A program made the position numbers and the translations under genes. The notes beneath the pieces were generated by a model that saw only the letters and a program-made list of their open reading frames with translations, was not told where the DNA came from and made no database searches. Positions 16,328-24,589 of a DNA stretch of 64,000 nucleotides are shown here, piece by piece. Source of the stretch: Prochlorococcus sp. AG-363-P19 (GTDB taxonomy: Bacteria; Cyanobacteriota; Cyanobacteriia; PCC-6307; Cyanobiaceae); contig QCGG01000004.1 in assembly GCA_003280055.1 (NCBI GenBank), positions 113,136 through 177,135 on the forward strand. Reading direction: 5' to 3'. Every line of letters begins with the position of its first letter. Position 1 is the first letter of the stretch.

Positions 16328-16513
16328 CTAATTAAAGTTTGCATCTCTCTTCCTCATTGCCTGAGTTAGTTTTCCGGCAATAAAAGGAATATGTAATGAG
16401 TATTTATTTAATTGAATTCGCTCATCAAGCGAAACATGTTCGCCGTTCTCAATTCTAGAAATAATTTCTTGCAATCTCTGACGTGTCTCGTTGGTAAGCA
16501 TTCTAAATGGCAT
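16328..16513 (-). CDS. Conserved small cyanobacterial protein
   Basis: 61 aa. The pattern LTNETRQRLQEIISRIENGEHVSLDERIQLNKY is amphipathic and helix-rich, and I recall similar short proteins across marine cyanobacteria (quoted loosely here: TNETR..L..I..RI, then SLDERI.L.K). It has no catalytic residues and the function is unknown. The start could be the first Met or the Met four residues later. Confidence 0.7.
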   Translation of the reverse strand: MPFRMLTNETRQRLQEIISRIENGEHVSLDERIQLNKYSLHIPFIAGKLTQAMRKRDANFN

Positions 16514-16616
16514 AGAAACATAGAAAACACTTGCTCATTAAGCTTGCGGTTATTACAGCAGGAATGCAATCAAACGGTTATAAACTGATAAAAGTTAATT
16601 AGTATATGTTTTAAAT

Positions 16617-17609
16617 TTACTGGTGATCCAAGCATTGATCCTCTATAGATTTCATTCCTACCCAAGTAATCTGTCTATTGACGTCGAGATGAGCAACAAC
16701 TTCAGCATTAATCGACATTAGACTATTTTGAGGTAAAGAAACCTGAATCATTCGTATAAAATTTTCGAGTGTTTCTCCCTTAAGGGAATTGCCCTTGGTT
16801 TCCTTTAAGTGAGTCTCTTGCTGACGTTTCCAAGTAGATGTAAATTCTAATTTTTGGGCTTTTAAATGCCAAATACTTAAAAAGTACTTCCAAATAGATT
16901 CATAGGATTTCAGACAATCAATGACCTGATTTCTGTATTCGATTTCATTTTTCTGGAGAGTTTGAGCTGGTAAAGAATCAGGTTTATGGTGAGCTGAACA
17001 ACCTAAGAACCAGCCTTCAACAACAAGGATACGAGGCCTAGATAATCGCCATCCGCATCTGTCCCCAAAGCCATTTCGAAGGGATTTATCAAATCTTGGA
17101 GAAGACAAAACTCCTCTTTCCAAAAATTTATAAATAGACTCTTCTAACAGTTTTAAATCATGGCTTCCAGGTAATCCTCTAGGTACTCCCCAGGGATTGC
17201 CGGACATGGCCGTATCCAAAAGTGGTGAAGGAAGATAAAAATCATCTAGTGATACGACGCATAGCGGGAGGTTATATATAAAAGCAACATCCTCTAACCA
17301 TCTACCAAAACTGGTTTTTCCACAGCCTGGTAAGCCAGATAAACCTAATAATAAGGGATGATCATTTTTCTTCATAAGATTTTCCACTTTGGTTAGAAAA
17401 GGGAGACCCAAACCCCAAAACCAATCTGCTCTTGTACCTTTAGGCCAGAATTCATAAATAAAATCTGAGGCCTCCTTCTTCATCCAATATTCATACCATT
17501 TAATTGGATCGTCCCACCCAAGAGCCCTAATAAATTTCTCAAATTCACCAAAATTAAATTCAATCTGATGATGATAGGGTCTAAGTAGATTGTAAAGAGT
17601 GTCAGTCAC
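16617..17609 (-). CDS. glxK: D-glycerate 3-kinase
   Basis: 330 aa plant/cyanobacterial-type glycerate kinase that makes 3-phosphoglycerate from D-glycerate and ATP. The P-loop GLPGCGKT is at 92-99, followed by the family segment VVSLDDFYLPSPLLD and the NPWGVPRGLPGSHD motif characteristic of this P-loop kinase family; ILVVEGWFLG follows. It is the last gene of a three-gene operon with gpgP and the GH13 phosphorylase (7-base gap). In the cell it would finish photorespiration; in this operon it can also recycle glycerate released from glucosylglycerate. Confidence 0.93.
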   Translation of the reverse strand: MTDTLYNLLRPYHHQIEFNFGEFEKFIRALGWDDPIKWYEYWMKKEASDFIYEFWPKGTRADWFWGLGLPFLTKVENLMKKNDHPLLLGLSGLPGCGKTSFGRWLEDVAFIYNLPLCVVSLDDFYLPSPLLDTAMSGNPWGVPRGLPGSHDLKLLEESIYKFLERGVLSSPRFDKSLRNGFGDRCGWRLSRPRILVVEGWFLGCSAHHKPDSLPAQTLQKNEIEYRNQVIDCLKSYESIWKYFLSIWHLKAQKLEFTSTWKRQQETHLKETKGNSLKGETLENFIRMIQVSLPQNSLMSINAEVVAHLDVNRQITWVGMKSIEDQCLDHQ

Positions 17610-17616
17610 TAATCAC

Positions 17617-18417
17617 CTAGAATTCCTGATACATTTCAGTAAAAAATCTTTTAACAGAACAAGCCCATCCTTTTGCGTGACTTTCTTTAGCTGAGAGAAA
17701 TTTACCTTGGGTAACATGTTCTCGAAAAAAAGGGTTAATGCCGTTCTTACCAGGGACAACAATTGAACAATCAGCTGCTTGTAAAAGGTGCATGTCATTT
17801 GGAGAATCACCTAAAGCAAGAACTTTTACATTTGGGACCTTTAAATATTTTTTAAGGTGGCGAAGAGCAGTTCCTTTATTGGTATTATTACTTATAAGAT
17901 GACTCATTAAGTTTCCTCTTAAAACCATCGTTCCAAATCCATTTGCTGATTCTTCAATTTTTAGTATATATTCAGAAGGAGGAGTCAAAAATGGTACGCT
18001 CCATAATCTTTGCTGAGCAAGTTTTATAGATTCATTCTTAAGGCCAGTTAGCTCGTGTACCTCTATCGGGTTTAGATCCTTAAAAGAAATCAACCTATAA
18101 TCTATTTTTCTTGATATGTGGTCAAGGATAGGCCTAAGTTCCTTATAACTTAAGCCTAGAGGCAATTCCCAGGAACCACCGTTAGTGTTGTCACCATAGA
18201 TTGCTCCTCCATTCTCAACAATATATGGATCCTTAAACCCGTATTTACTCCTAAAATGATTCACCTCGGCTTCTGTCTTACTAGTACAAGGAATAACCGG
18301 AACACCAATCTCTTTAAGCCATTGCAATGTACCTAAAGCTGGTTGAATATCATAGTTATGGTCCAACAAAGTACCATCCAAATCTGTAACCACCCACCAG
18401 TCAGTAATGGAAGTCAT
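17617..18417 (-). CDS. gpgP: Glucosyl-3-phosphoglycerate phosphatase (MPGP-type HAD)
   Basis: 266 aa HAD-superfamily phosphatase of the mannosyl-3-phosphoglycerate phosphatase group. The nucleophile motif TDLDGTLLD has Asp12 and Asp14. The conserved second part is PVIPCTSKTEAEV, followed by the family motif YIVENGGAIY. The metal-binding motif IV is LALGDSPNDMHLL. Because gpgS lies in the same locus, the substrate is most likely glucosyl-3-phosphoglycerate, giving glucosylglycerate. Three bases separate it from the upstream phosphorylase stop, and seven from glxK. Confidence 0.9.
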   Translation of the reverse strand: MTSITDWWVVTDLDGTLLDHNYDIQPALGTLQWLKEIGVPVIPCTSKTEAEVNHFRSKYGFKDPYIVENGGAIYGDNTNGGSWELPLGLSYKELRPILDHISRKIDYRLISFKDLNPIEVHELTGLKNESIKLAQQRLWSVPFLTPPSEYILKIEESANGFGTMVLRGNLMSHLISNNTNKGTALRHLKKYLKVPNVKVLALGDSPNDMHLLQAADCSIVVPGKNGINPFFREHVTQGKFLSAKESHAKGWACSVKRFFTEMYQEF

Positions 18418-18420
18418 AAA

Positions 18421-20163
18421 TCAGATTAATCTTTTAAACCAATAAACTTCATAGGGATCTATGCAAATTGACTGTTTCCGGTATTCTACATCAACTAATA
18501 TATCTTGCCAAATCTGTGATGCTAAAAGATTATTTGAAATGCATAGATCATTTAGATTAAGCATAATTTTTTTATCTGTAAAATTATGTACTGCAATAAT
18601 TTGATCGTATTCAGAGCCTCTTGCTATTATGACTAAATCATCGCTGTTAATACTTAAACATTTCATAGGAGATTCAGGGTGAAATGCTATATTTTTTGAT
18701 CTAATTGACATTGCAGAGTTTAAACAATCTAAAGAATATGATTCCTTAGTATTTGGATTGTCAAGGCAAATGCGTAATTGCTCGACATTAAATCTTTGGC
18801 GGTTGATGTCACGCCTCTGACCAGTATTACGATAACTAACATTGTCATTAGTAGAGGCTAATATTGCTTGAAGATAAAATGCTGGGACTCCTTTCAATGA
18901 CATAGTAAGGATTTGACTTAATTTAAATCGGGAAAACTGATAACTGGAACTATTCTCATTACTATCAGACATTGCACTCCACCAACTTATATTGATTTCA
19001 TAAGGTTCATCTTTACCATTAACATTAGATCTGTGACTAATCATTCCCCCACGTTGCTCGCAAGCTATTAATAAATTTTTTAATCGTTTATTATCCATAA
19101 TCCCTCGAACAGCTTGAAGACCAATACCATCATGGCTAGATGTAAAATTAAGTAGTGAAGTCTCCTTAGGTAAATCAGGCCATACCATTAACAATTGATT
19201 AATTAAATCACACTTGTTAGTAATCAACCCTTCAAGAAGTAAAGGTGGCAAGGGGAAGTTGTAGACAATATTGGCTTCATTACCAGACTTCAGATAGGAA
19301 AGATTGTCGCGCTGGGGAACATTTGTTTCAGTAACAAGAACCGAATCAGGAACCAGATTCTTTATCAAAATTCTAAAAACTTCTACTAACTTGTGAGCCT
19401 CTTCTAAATGAATACAAGAGGTTCCAGCCTCCTTCCAAATAAAACCAACCGCATCCAATCTTATCCATTTAACACCATTTTGAACATAACATATAATAAG
19501 TTCTAGGAACTCAATTAACAGATAAGGGTCCTTCCAGTTGAGATCTATCTGATCAGGGCCAAAAGTAGTCCAGACTGGTCTAAATCCGTTATTAGTTTGC
19601 AACTTGCAAAATAACGGAGAATTTCGGGGCCTAAACACTTTTTCCCAGTTATCATTTAATGAAGGGGAAAGAATGAATGATTTTCCGGGCGCTTCTCCTT
19701 TCCTAAATTGCTCCACCCAAGGATGAGAGGAGGAAATATGGTTAAGCACAAGATCAGCCATGATTATATGATTTTTGCCAAGTATATTAAGGTCCACCCA
19801 GTCTCCAAATTTCTTGTCTATTGATTTATGATTAGAAACAGCAAAACCTCCATCACTTGTTGATTCTAAAAAAGGTAGTATATGGACTATTGAGGAAAGA
19901 TTGCACATTTTATGATTTATAATATTAGTCAATATATTTAAAGAGGGCTTATCTAAACCAGAAATAGCATCTGGGTATGTAATTAAAACTGCTGTAGAAG
20001 AATCCCAAATAGAATTATCGACTAATTTTCCAGTTTCCCTATTTAATTGGTTTTCTTCGATAATCTGTATTAATTTTGACCATAACGATTGAATTTCATC
20101 ATCAGAATGATTCTTATAGATCTCTATGAGAAGGTTCTTTAATTGTTGTAGCTGATTTGACAC
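18421..20163 (-). CDS. GH13 subfamily 18-type sugar phosphorylase, probable glucosylglycerate phosphorylase
   Basis: 580 aa sucrose-phosphorylase-like protein. GH13 catalytic regions are visible: ADLVLNHIS (region I, 136-144), WIRLDAVGF with nucleophile Asp237, VLVTETN with acid/base Glu279, and TSSHDGIGL with Asp345. Family members use phosphate to cleave a glucosyl donor to glucose-1-phosphate. Some have been shown to act on glucosylglycerate rather than sucrose. The operon with gpgP and glycerate kinase and divergence from gpgS argue for glucosylglycerate as substrate. Sucrose or glucosylglycerol remain alternatives. The first gene of the operon; its 76-base promoter region is shared with gpgS. 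Confidence 0.85.
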   Translation of the reverse strand: MSNQLQQLKNLLIEIYKNHSDDEIQSLWSKLIQIIEENQLNRETGKLVDNSIWDSSTAVLITYPDAISGLDKPSLNILTNIINHKMCNLSSIVHILPFLESTSDGGFAVSNHKSIDKKFGDWVDLNILGKNHIIMADLVLNHISSSHPWVEQFRKGEAPGKSFILSPSLNDNWEKVFRPRNSPLFCKLQTNNGFRPVWTTFGPDQIDLNWKDPYLLIEFLELIICYVQNGVKWIRLDAVGFIWKEAGTSCIHLEEAHKLVEVFRILIKNLVPDSVLVTETNVPQRDNLSYLKSGNEANIVYNFPLPPLLLEGLITNKCDLINQLLMVWPDLPKETSLLNFTSSHDGIGLQAVRGIMDNKRLKNLLIACEQRGGMISHRSNVNGKDEPYEINISWWSAMSDSNENSSSYQFSRFKLSQILTMSLKGVPAFYLQAILASTNDNVSYRNTGQRRDINRQRFNVEQLRICLDNPNTKESYSLDCLNSAMSIRSKNIAFHPESPMKCLSINSDDLVIIARGSEYDQIIAVHNFTDKKIMLNLNDLCISNNLLASQIWQDILVDVEYRKQSICIDPYEVYWFKRLI

Positions 20164-20239
20164 TTAATTTTCTACCCGTCCTTTACTATTGTGCTTACAC
20201 ATTGGGACAAACGCATAGTTTGGTATCACTAAACACCAA

Positions 20240-21451
20240 ATGGACTTTCAACAGGGACTTATAACAACGATTCATAATTACGGAATTTTCGAAGATTCGT
20301 TAGCAGAATTGTGTTCTGGATTAAAAAAACGGCCAACATCACTTTTGATACCTTGCCTTTTTGAAGAGTTCAAACGCCCTGCACTAGTTAGAATTAAGGA
20401 AGTAGTTCAAGAACTGAAGGGCCTTGACAAGCTTGTAATCGCATTGCATGCAAAATCTGTAAGTGAAGTAGAGGAAGCAAAGGTTTTTTTTGATGATATG
20501 CCATTCCAAGTACATGTGCAGTGGACAAATAGTCCTGCGGTTCTTGAGCTTCTAAAAACCCATGAGAAAAATGGCTTAATTTTATATGGAAAACCTGGCA
20601 AAGGATGGGCAGTTTGGCAAGGCATCGGTATTGCCACTATGAGCTCAGAAGTAATAGCTCTATTTGATGCAGACATTCGAACCTTTAACCCTTCATACCC
20701 CGCAAGGATGTTGAGCCCATTACTTGATGCTTCCGATGGAATTTCATATGTAAAAGCTTTTTACAGCAGAATCTCCTTAGAAAAAAACCAACTTCAAGGA
20801 AGAGCCACCAGATTATTTGTTGGACCACTGTTAAGTGGTCTGGAACAATTATTTGGGGATCTTCGTTATCTAAAATATCTCCAGGCTTTTAGATATCCAC
20901 TGTCTGGAGAATTTGCATTTTCAAAGGGCTTGGCGATGAATTTAAGAATCCCATGTGATTGGGGTTTGGAGATTGGTCTTTTATCGGAGGTTTTTAGGCA
21001 TGTTTCAACTACTAAAATTGCACAGGTTGATTTGGGTTTATTTGACCATAAACATAAAGAAATTGGTAATACAAAAGAGGAGGGTTTACAAAGGATGTGC
21101 TCGGAAATATTTGCTAGTGTTATAAGAGGACTTATGGAACATGAAGGCCAGACGCTAACACAGTCTCAATTAGCAACGTTAGAAGTACTTTATCGACGAA
21201 TAGGAGAAGATAGAGTAAGGCAATTTGGACTTGACTCTATAGTTAATCACCTTCCATATAATAGACATGAGGAAGAACTTAGTGTCCAAACATTTGGTTC
21301 TCTTCTCAAACCTTCTATGCAAACTATATTGAGCAGCCCATCATCGGAACAACTGCCATCCTGGTCAAGAGTACTAAGCTGCGAAAGCAATTTGCAAGAA
21401 GATTTAGCCATTGCGGGAACAAATATAAATAATCACATCTTCATAAATTAA
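20240..21451 (+). CDS. gpgS: Glucosyl-3-phosphoglycerate synthase (GT81)
   Basis: 403 aa GT-A glycosyltransferase that joins NDP-glucose and 3-phosphoglycerate. The DxD-type metal site is ALFDADIRTF (Asp143, Asp145), and the segment GKPGKGWAVWQGIG precedes it as in other GpgS proteins. Later conserved parts are FRYPLSGEFAFSKG and DWGLEIGLLSEVF. Glucosylglycerate is known as a compatible solute in Prochlorococcus and other marine cyanobacteria, favoured when nitrogen is scarce because it contains none. Divergent from the degradative operon with 76 bases between start codons, so synthesis and breakdown can be controlled from one intergenic region. Confidence 0.94.
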   Translation: MDFQQGLITTIHNYGIFEDSLAELCSGLKKRPTSLLIPCLFEEFKRPALVRIKEVVQELKGLDKLVIALHAKSVSEVEEAKVFFDDMPFQVHVQWTNSPAVLELLKTHEKNGLILYGKPGKGWAVWQGIGIATMSSEVIALFDADIRTFNPSYPARMLSPLLDASDGISYVKAFYSRISLEKNQLQGRATRLFVGPLLSGLEQLFGDLRYLKYLQAFRYPLSGEFAFSKGLAMNLRIPCDWGLEIGLLSEVFRHVSTTKIAQVDLGLFDHKHKEIGNTKEEGLQRMCSEIFASVIRGLMEHEGQTLTQSQLATLEVLYRRIGEDRVRQFGLDSIVNHLPYNRHEEELSVQTFGSLLKPSMQTILSSPSSEQLPSWSRVLSCESNLQEDLAIAGTNINNHIFIN

Positions 21452-21522
21452 TCATAAGAACAATTTGCATAATAAATTAAGATAACAAACTATTAGAGAA
21501 TACGAACAAGGGTCGAAAATTA

Positions 21523-21564
21523 ACTTATTAAAGTTAAACTGGAAAAAGATTAACTTTAATAAGT
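21523..21564 (+). promoter_or_regulatory. Hairpin covering the start codon of the 21563 gene
   Basis: Perfect 15-bp arms ACTTATTAAAGTTAA / TTAACTTTAATAAGT with a 12-base loop. The loop holds the purine-rich GGAAAAAG that would serve as ribosome-binding site, and the right arm runs into the GTG start codon. It could limit initiation (inference). No T tract, so not a simple terminator for gpgS. Confidence 0.65.
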
Positions 21565-21874
21565 GAAAAATCCAACTGGAGATGAAATACTAGCATCCTC
21601 GTCTATATGGCTGGCTTTCTTATTAAACATATTACCTGGGTTAGGGGCTGGTTATATTTACCAAAGAAGATGGAAAGCTTATTGGATTACTCTATTTATA
21701 TCAGTTATCTGGTTATTCTTTAGCCTTTCACTACAAACGGGAATAGACACTACTGATCCTGCTCCCAGTCGTTTTGAAGATATTGGTTTTTATGGGCTCA
21801 TTCTGATTGCTGCTACAACATCTTGTGAAGCTGCATGGGAAACCAAAAAGACCAGAAAATCACTGGACAATTGA
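21563..21874 (+). CDS. Small multi-span membrane protein, hypothetical
   Basis: 103 aa from GTG. The first helix contains IWLAFLLNILPGLGAGYIY, a Pro/Gly pattern found in small TM2-like membrane proteins, followed by QRRWKAYW. Two more hydrophobic segments follow at about 42-57 and 73-87. No Met occurs early enough to give another start. Function unknown. Confidence 0.7.
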   Translation: MKNPTGDEILASSSIWLAFLLNILPGLGAGYIYQRRWKAYWITLFISVIWLFFSLSLQTGIDTTDPAPSRFEDIGFYGLILIAATTSCEAAWETKKTRKSLDN

Positions 21875-21972
21875 ACAAAGCAATACACTGAGAGACAGGA
21901 ATTAAATCGAAACCAGGATTGAAAGCCCTTCAATACATTTCTATTGGTATGATATGAGCAGATCAAAAAGAA

Positions 21973-22107
21973 GTGAACTTGGCATCTCATTGGCAGCTAC
22001 TAGGTATTTTTCTCATAATTATTGGACTGATAGTCCAATTTGAAGTTCAGTTTGTAAATTCGCAATCAGACGAATCTATAAATGAACAAGAAAACACGAA
22101 TTCATAG
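21973..22107 (+). CDS. 44-residue single-span membrane protein (missed by ORF track)
   Basis: GTG start; reads MNLASHWQLLGIFLIIIGLI and continues to an acidic C-terminus (SQSDESINEQENTNS). One membrane helix with a natural polar tail. The frame is short, so chance cannot be excluded, but the amphipathic-to-acidic design is typical of real small proteins. Confidence 0.48.
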   Translation: MNLASHWQLLGIFLIIIGLIVQFEVQFVNSQSDESINEQENTNS

Positions 22108-22201
22108 TTATTTCAAAAGTATTTTCTAAAGTTTGGTTATACATAATGAGATCAAACTCTGAATAAACGTTTGGGAGATTTGATTATCAATTAAATATTT
22201 C

Positions 22202-22265
22202 TTTAACCAGACTGTTTATTTACTAGAACCTCTTGAATTTTTAGTAAATAAACAGTCTGGTTAAA
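22202..22265. repeat. Long perfect inverted repeat (24-bp arms)
   Basis: The left arm begins TTTAACCAGACTGTTTATTT and ends TACTA; the right arm is its exact complement. The loop is 16 bases. This is far stronger than needed for termination and no gene stops close by. It is preceded by no recognised sRNA gene. A transcription terminator for an unseen transcript, a structured RNA, or a remnant of a mobile repeat are all possible. Confidence 0.85.
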
Positions 22266-22389
22266 AGTCTTCAATAGCTAACAATTGAATTTGGTTACGC
22301 AACAGGGCAATCATTTAGAGATTTCTAAACGAAAGGAGTCTTTTGGGACTCAATGACTCAATATAGGTGTTACTGGTAAAGAATTTTCC

Positions 22390-22770
22390 GTGAAGATCCC
22401 TGGAACCCTTCTCAAAATGATTTGTGCGGCTTGGTGCCTGCTAATCCTTGCTCAATCGGCAAACGCAGAGACTCAGCCAGTAAATATCAATACTTGGTCT
22501 GGATCTTTTCAGAATCAGAAGATTAATTCTAGCAAGATTTCTATTGGATTGGGAGCATTAAGAACGCCATCACTAACCTTGATGGAGATTGCACCATTAG
22601 AAGTCAAAGCACCACCCTTAAACGTTATTGAAGGGGAGGTTACAGATCCCAATTTCAATGTAATGAGGAATGAGGCTACCAAAAAAAGTACTGCCGTAGC
22701 ATGGGTAATTGGATGTTTAGTAGTGGCCACAATTGTTCCACTTGTAACCTGGTGGTATTTCTCTAGATAA
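22390..22770 (+). CDS. Secreted protein with C-terminal membrane anchor, hypothetical
   Basis: 126 aa from GTG. A signal peptide (MICAAWCLLILAQSANAET) ends near residue 27 with an Ala-x-Ala-type site. The middle is Ser/Asn/Pro-rich (LEVKAPPLNVIEGEV). The C-terminal 25 residues form a second membrane helix (TAVAWVIGCLVVATIVPLVTW). Likely anchored in the plasma or thylakoid membrane with its middle outside. Function unknown. Confidence 0.68.
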   Translation: MKIPGTLLKMICAAWCLLILAQSANAETQPVNINTWSGSFQNQKINSSKISIGLGALRTPSLTLMEIAPLEVKAPPLNVIEGEVTDPNFNVMRNEATKKSTAVAWVIGCLVVATIVPLVTWWYFSR

Positions 22771-22904
22771 TCCTATTTAGACTTATTTGATGAAGAAAAT
22801 TAAAAACTATTCGAATTTTAAGCTAATTACTTAAATAGACATATTTTTAGTTTGATGCAAAAGTATCTATCTAATTGTGATATTGAGGAGGCTTAATCTA
22901 GCGA

Positions 22905-23516
22905 ATGATGTTAGTATTAAAAATACAGAAAAGAAAGCAAGTCCCTAAAGTCATGCCAGTTCCAGAAAAAGGTAAAAGTCAAATTCTGAAAATAGTATTT
23001 TCAATACTTTTCTTTATTACTATTCTATTTAACGTAGAACCTTCAATGGCAGTACTTCAAGAAGGAGAAGAAGTCCCAAATTATGTCCGCTCTAATATTA
23101 CTGGCGGAGACTTTCATGGACAGGATCTACACAAATCCTCAATCGCCGGGGCTGTAGCGAGGGACGCAGATTTTAGCAATGTTGACTTACAGGGAACAGT
23201 TCTAACGCTTGCAGATTTAAAGGGTTCTAATCTGAATGGAATTAATCTCACAGACACTCTTGCCGATCGAGTGAATTTCCAGAAAACCGATCTCAGAAAC
23301 TCTGTATTAACAAACATGATTGCATCAGGTAGTAGTTTTGCAGGAGCACAAATTGAAGGCGCTGACTTCAGTTTTGCCGTATTGGACAGTGATGACCAAA
23401 AAAACCTATGCATGCAAGCTGAAGGAGTGAATCCAACAACTGGGATTTCCACAAGGGAAAGTCTCGAATGTGGTGATAGGGCAGGAGGTTACAAGCCAGC
23501 ACTACCTAGTGAATAG
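22905..23516 (+). CDS. Lumenal/periplasmic pentapeptide-repeat protein
   Basis: 203 aa; the true start may be the later Met at residue 17 (MPVPEKGK). A signal peptide ([21 protein letters not shown]) directs it to the lumen or periplasm. Residues about 66-155 hold roughly a dozen A(D/N)LxX pentapeptides ([39 protein letters not shown]), which form a right-handed quadrilateral beta-helix. A C-terminal pair of cysteines ([13 protein letters not shown]) probably forms a disulfide. This matches thylakoid-lumen pentapeptide proteins of cyanobacteria and plants (TL17-like); their role is unknown. Confidence 0.88.
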   Translation: MMLVLKIQKRKQVPKVMPVPEKGKSQILKIVFSILFFITILFNVEPSMAVLQEGEEVPNYVRSNITGGDFHGQDLHKSSIAGAVARDADFSNVDLQGTVLTLADLKGSNLNGINLTDTLADRVNFQKTDLRNSVLTNMIASGSSFAGAQIEGADFSFAVLDSDDQKNLCMQAEGVNPTTGISTRESLECGDRAGGYKPALPSE

Positions 23517-23658
23517 ATCAGTTAGACAATAGATTAATTAACTCACTTTTAATTTATTATTGATCTAGGAATTAAATTCTATAAAATTAAATTTGCAAAT
23601 CATTACCTTTGTATTACGAGGCTATATTTAGGTATTTTGCGAGTAAGTTCTGAATTTT

Positions 23659-23826
23659 TTAACTTTCATCCCAGAAGCCAGGGTAAAGTTTATTAGCCTT
23701 GGCTATTGCATTAGCAAATTCAAGAAGTGTTTTATAACCAGCTTTCAATAACTGCTCTTGTCTTGTCATCTCCTTATTATTTTTTAAAAAGAAGAGAAGA
23801 TCTTTACCAGCAAGGGGAATGGACAT
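23659..23826 (-). CDS. 55-residue soluble protein (missed by ORF track)
   Basis: Reads MSIPLAGKDLLFFLKNNKEM, then TRQEQLLKAGYKTLLEFANA and ends KLYPGFWDES. It is strongly protein-like, helical and charged, and closed by TAA. I do not recognise the family. It sits in tandem with the 23914 gene on the minus strand. Confidence 0.65.
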   Translation of the reverse strand: MSIPLAGKDLLFFLKNNKEMTRQEQLLKAGYKTLLEFANAIAKANKLYPGFWDES

Positions 23827-23913
23827 ACTCGGTAGAAGTTTTAAGTGAACTTTTCAATAGAAGTTTAAAATTGGACAAAAACGACTAAAAACTAAAGACT
23901 AAAACGTTGGTTT

Positions 23914-24048
23914 TCATCTCTTGACATCATGAGCGCATCCATCGCCTTCATAGTTGTCACTATTATAATATCCATTTCGAGTTCCCATATATAGGGTTAC
24001 AAGGACAAAAGGCACGCATGAGTAAATCAAAGCCGTAGATAGAGACAT
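23914..24048 (-). CDS. 44-residue membrane-anchored protein (missed by ORF track)
   Basis: Reads MSLSTALIYSCVPFVLVTLY then MGTRNGYYNSDNYEGDG and a short CAHDVKR end. A short N-terminal hydrophobic helix is followed by an unusual Gly/Tyr/Asn/Asp-rich tail with one Cys. The distinct composition makes chance less likely, but there is no known domain. Confidence 0.55.
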   Translation of the reverse strand: MSLSTALIYSCVPFVLVTLYMGTRNGYYNSDNYEGDGCAHDVKR

Positions 24049-24186
24049 TAAAAAAAAGATGGTTTTGAAATATTAATAGCAATAGAGCTGGATTATCCTA
24101 ATAGCCATAATTTTTTAATTTTATTCAATAGCTTTATCAGCTTAAATTACAGTAAATATAGAATTTGCAAAAATCTTATTCTGATC

Positions 24187-24543
24187 ATGAATTCTAGAAA
24201 TTACCGAAGCTTGATTTATTTTTTCCTAGCAATCCTAGGGGCTTCCCTGACTATACATGCTAATTTAGAATTCATTCACGATTATGGTCCGGGGTTCGAT
24301 ATTAAACTTTTTATTAATTTAGCCAATGCAAATTCCGCATCTAGATCTCTTTCTATGGACTTACTAGTGGGAGCTTCTGCAATTTCAATTTGGATAGTCA
24401 CAGAAAGTAAACGACTTCAAATGAAAAATGTCTGGTTTGTTTTTTTGACGATGTTTACGGTAGCCTTCGCATTTGCTGCGCCAATCTTTCTTTTACTAAG
24501 GGAAAGGCGTATGCTCGAATTAGAAGAGCAAGAAACAATTTGA
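24187..24543 (+). CDS. DUF2834 membrane protein
   Basis: 118 aa with three membrane spans (about 8-26, 58-75, 82-104). The family hallmarks are the first helix ending near NLEFI, the central SRSLSMDLLVGASAISIWI segment and the last helix ending AFAAPIFLLLRERR. DUF2834 proteins occur in cyanobacteria and some other bacteria with unknown function. It converges with the MFS gene. Confidence 0.8.
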   Translation: MNSRNYRSLIYFFLAILGASLTIHANLEFIHDYGPGFDIKLFINLANANSASRSLSMDLLVGASAISIWIVTESKRLQMKNVWFVFLTMFTVAFAFAAPIFLLLRERRMLELEEQETI

Positions 24544-24589
24544 GTGAAAATCAGTTAGGTAGAAGCAATGATCATTATTTATAAAAATT

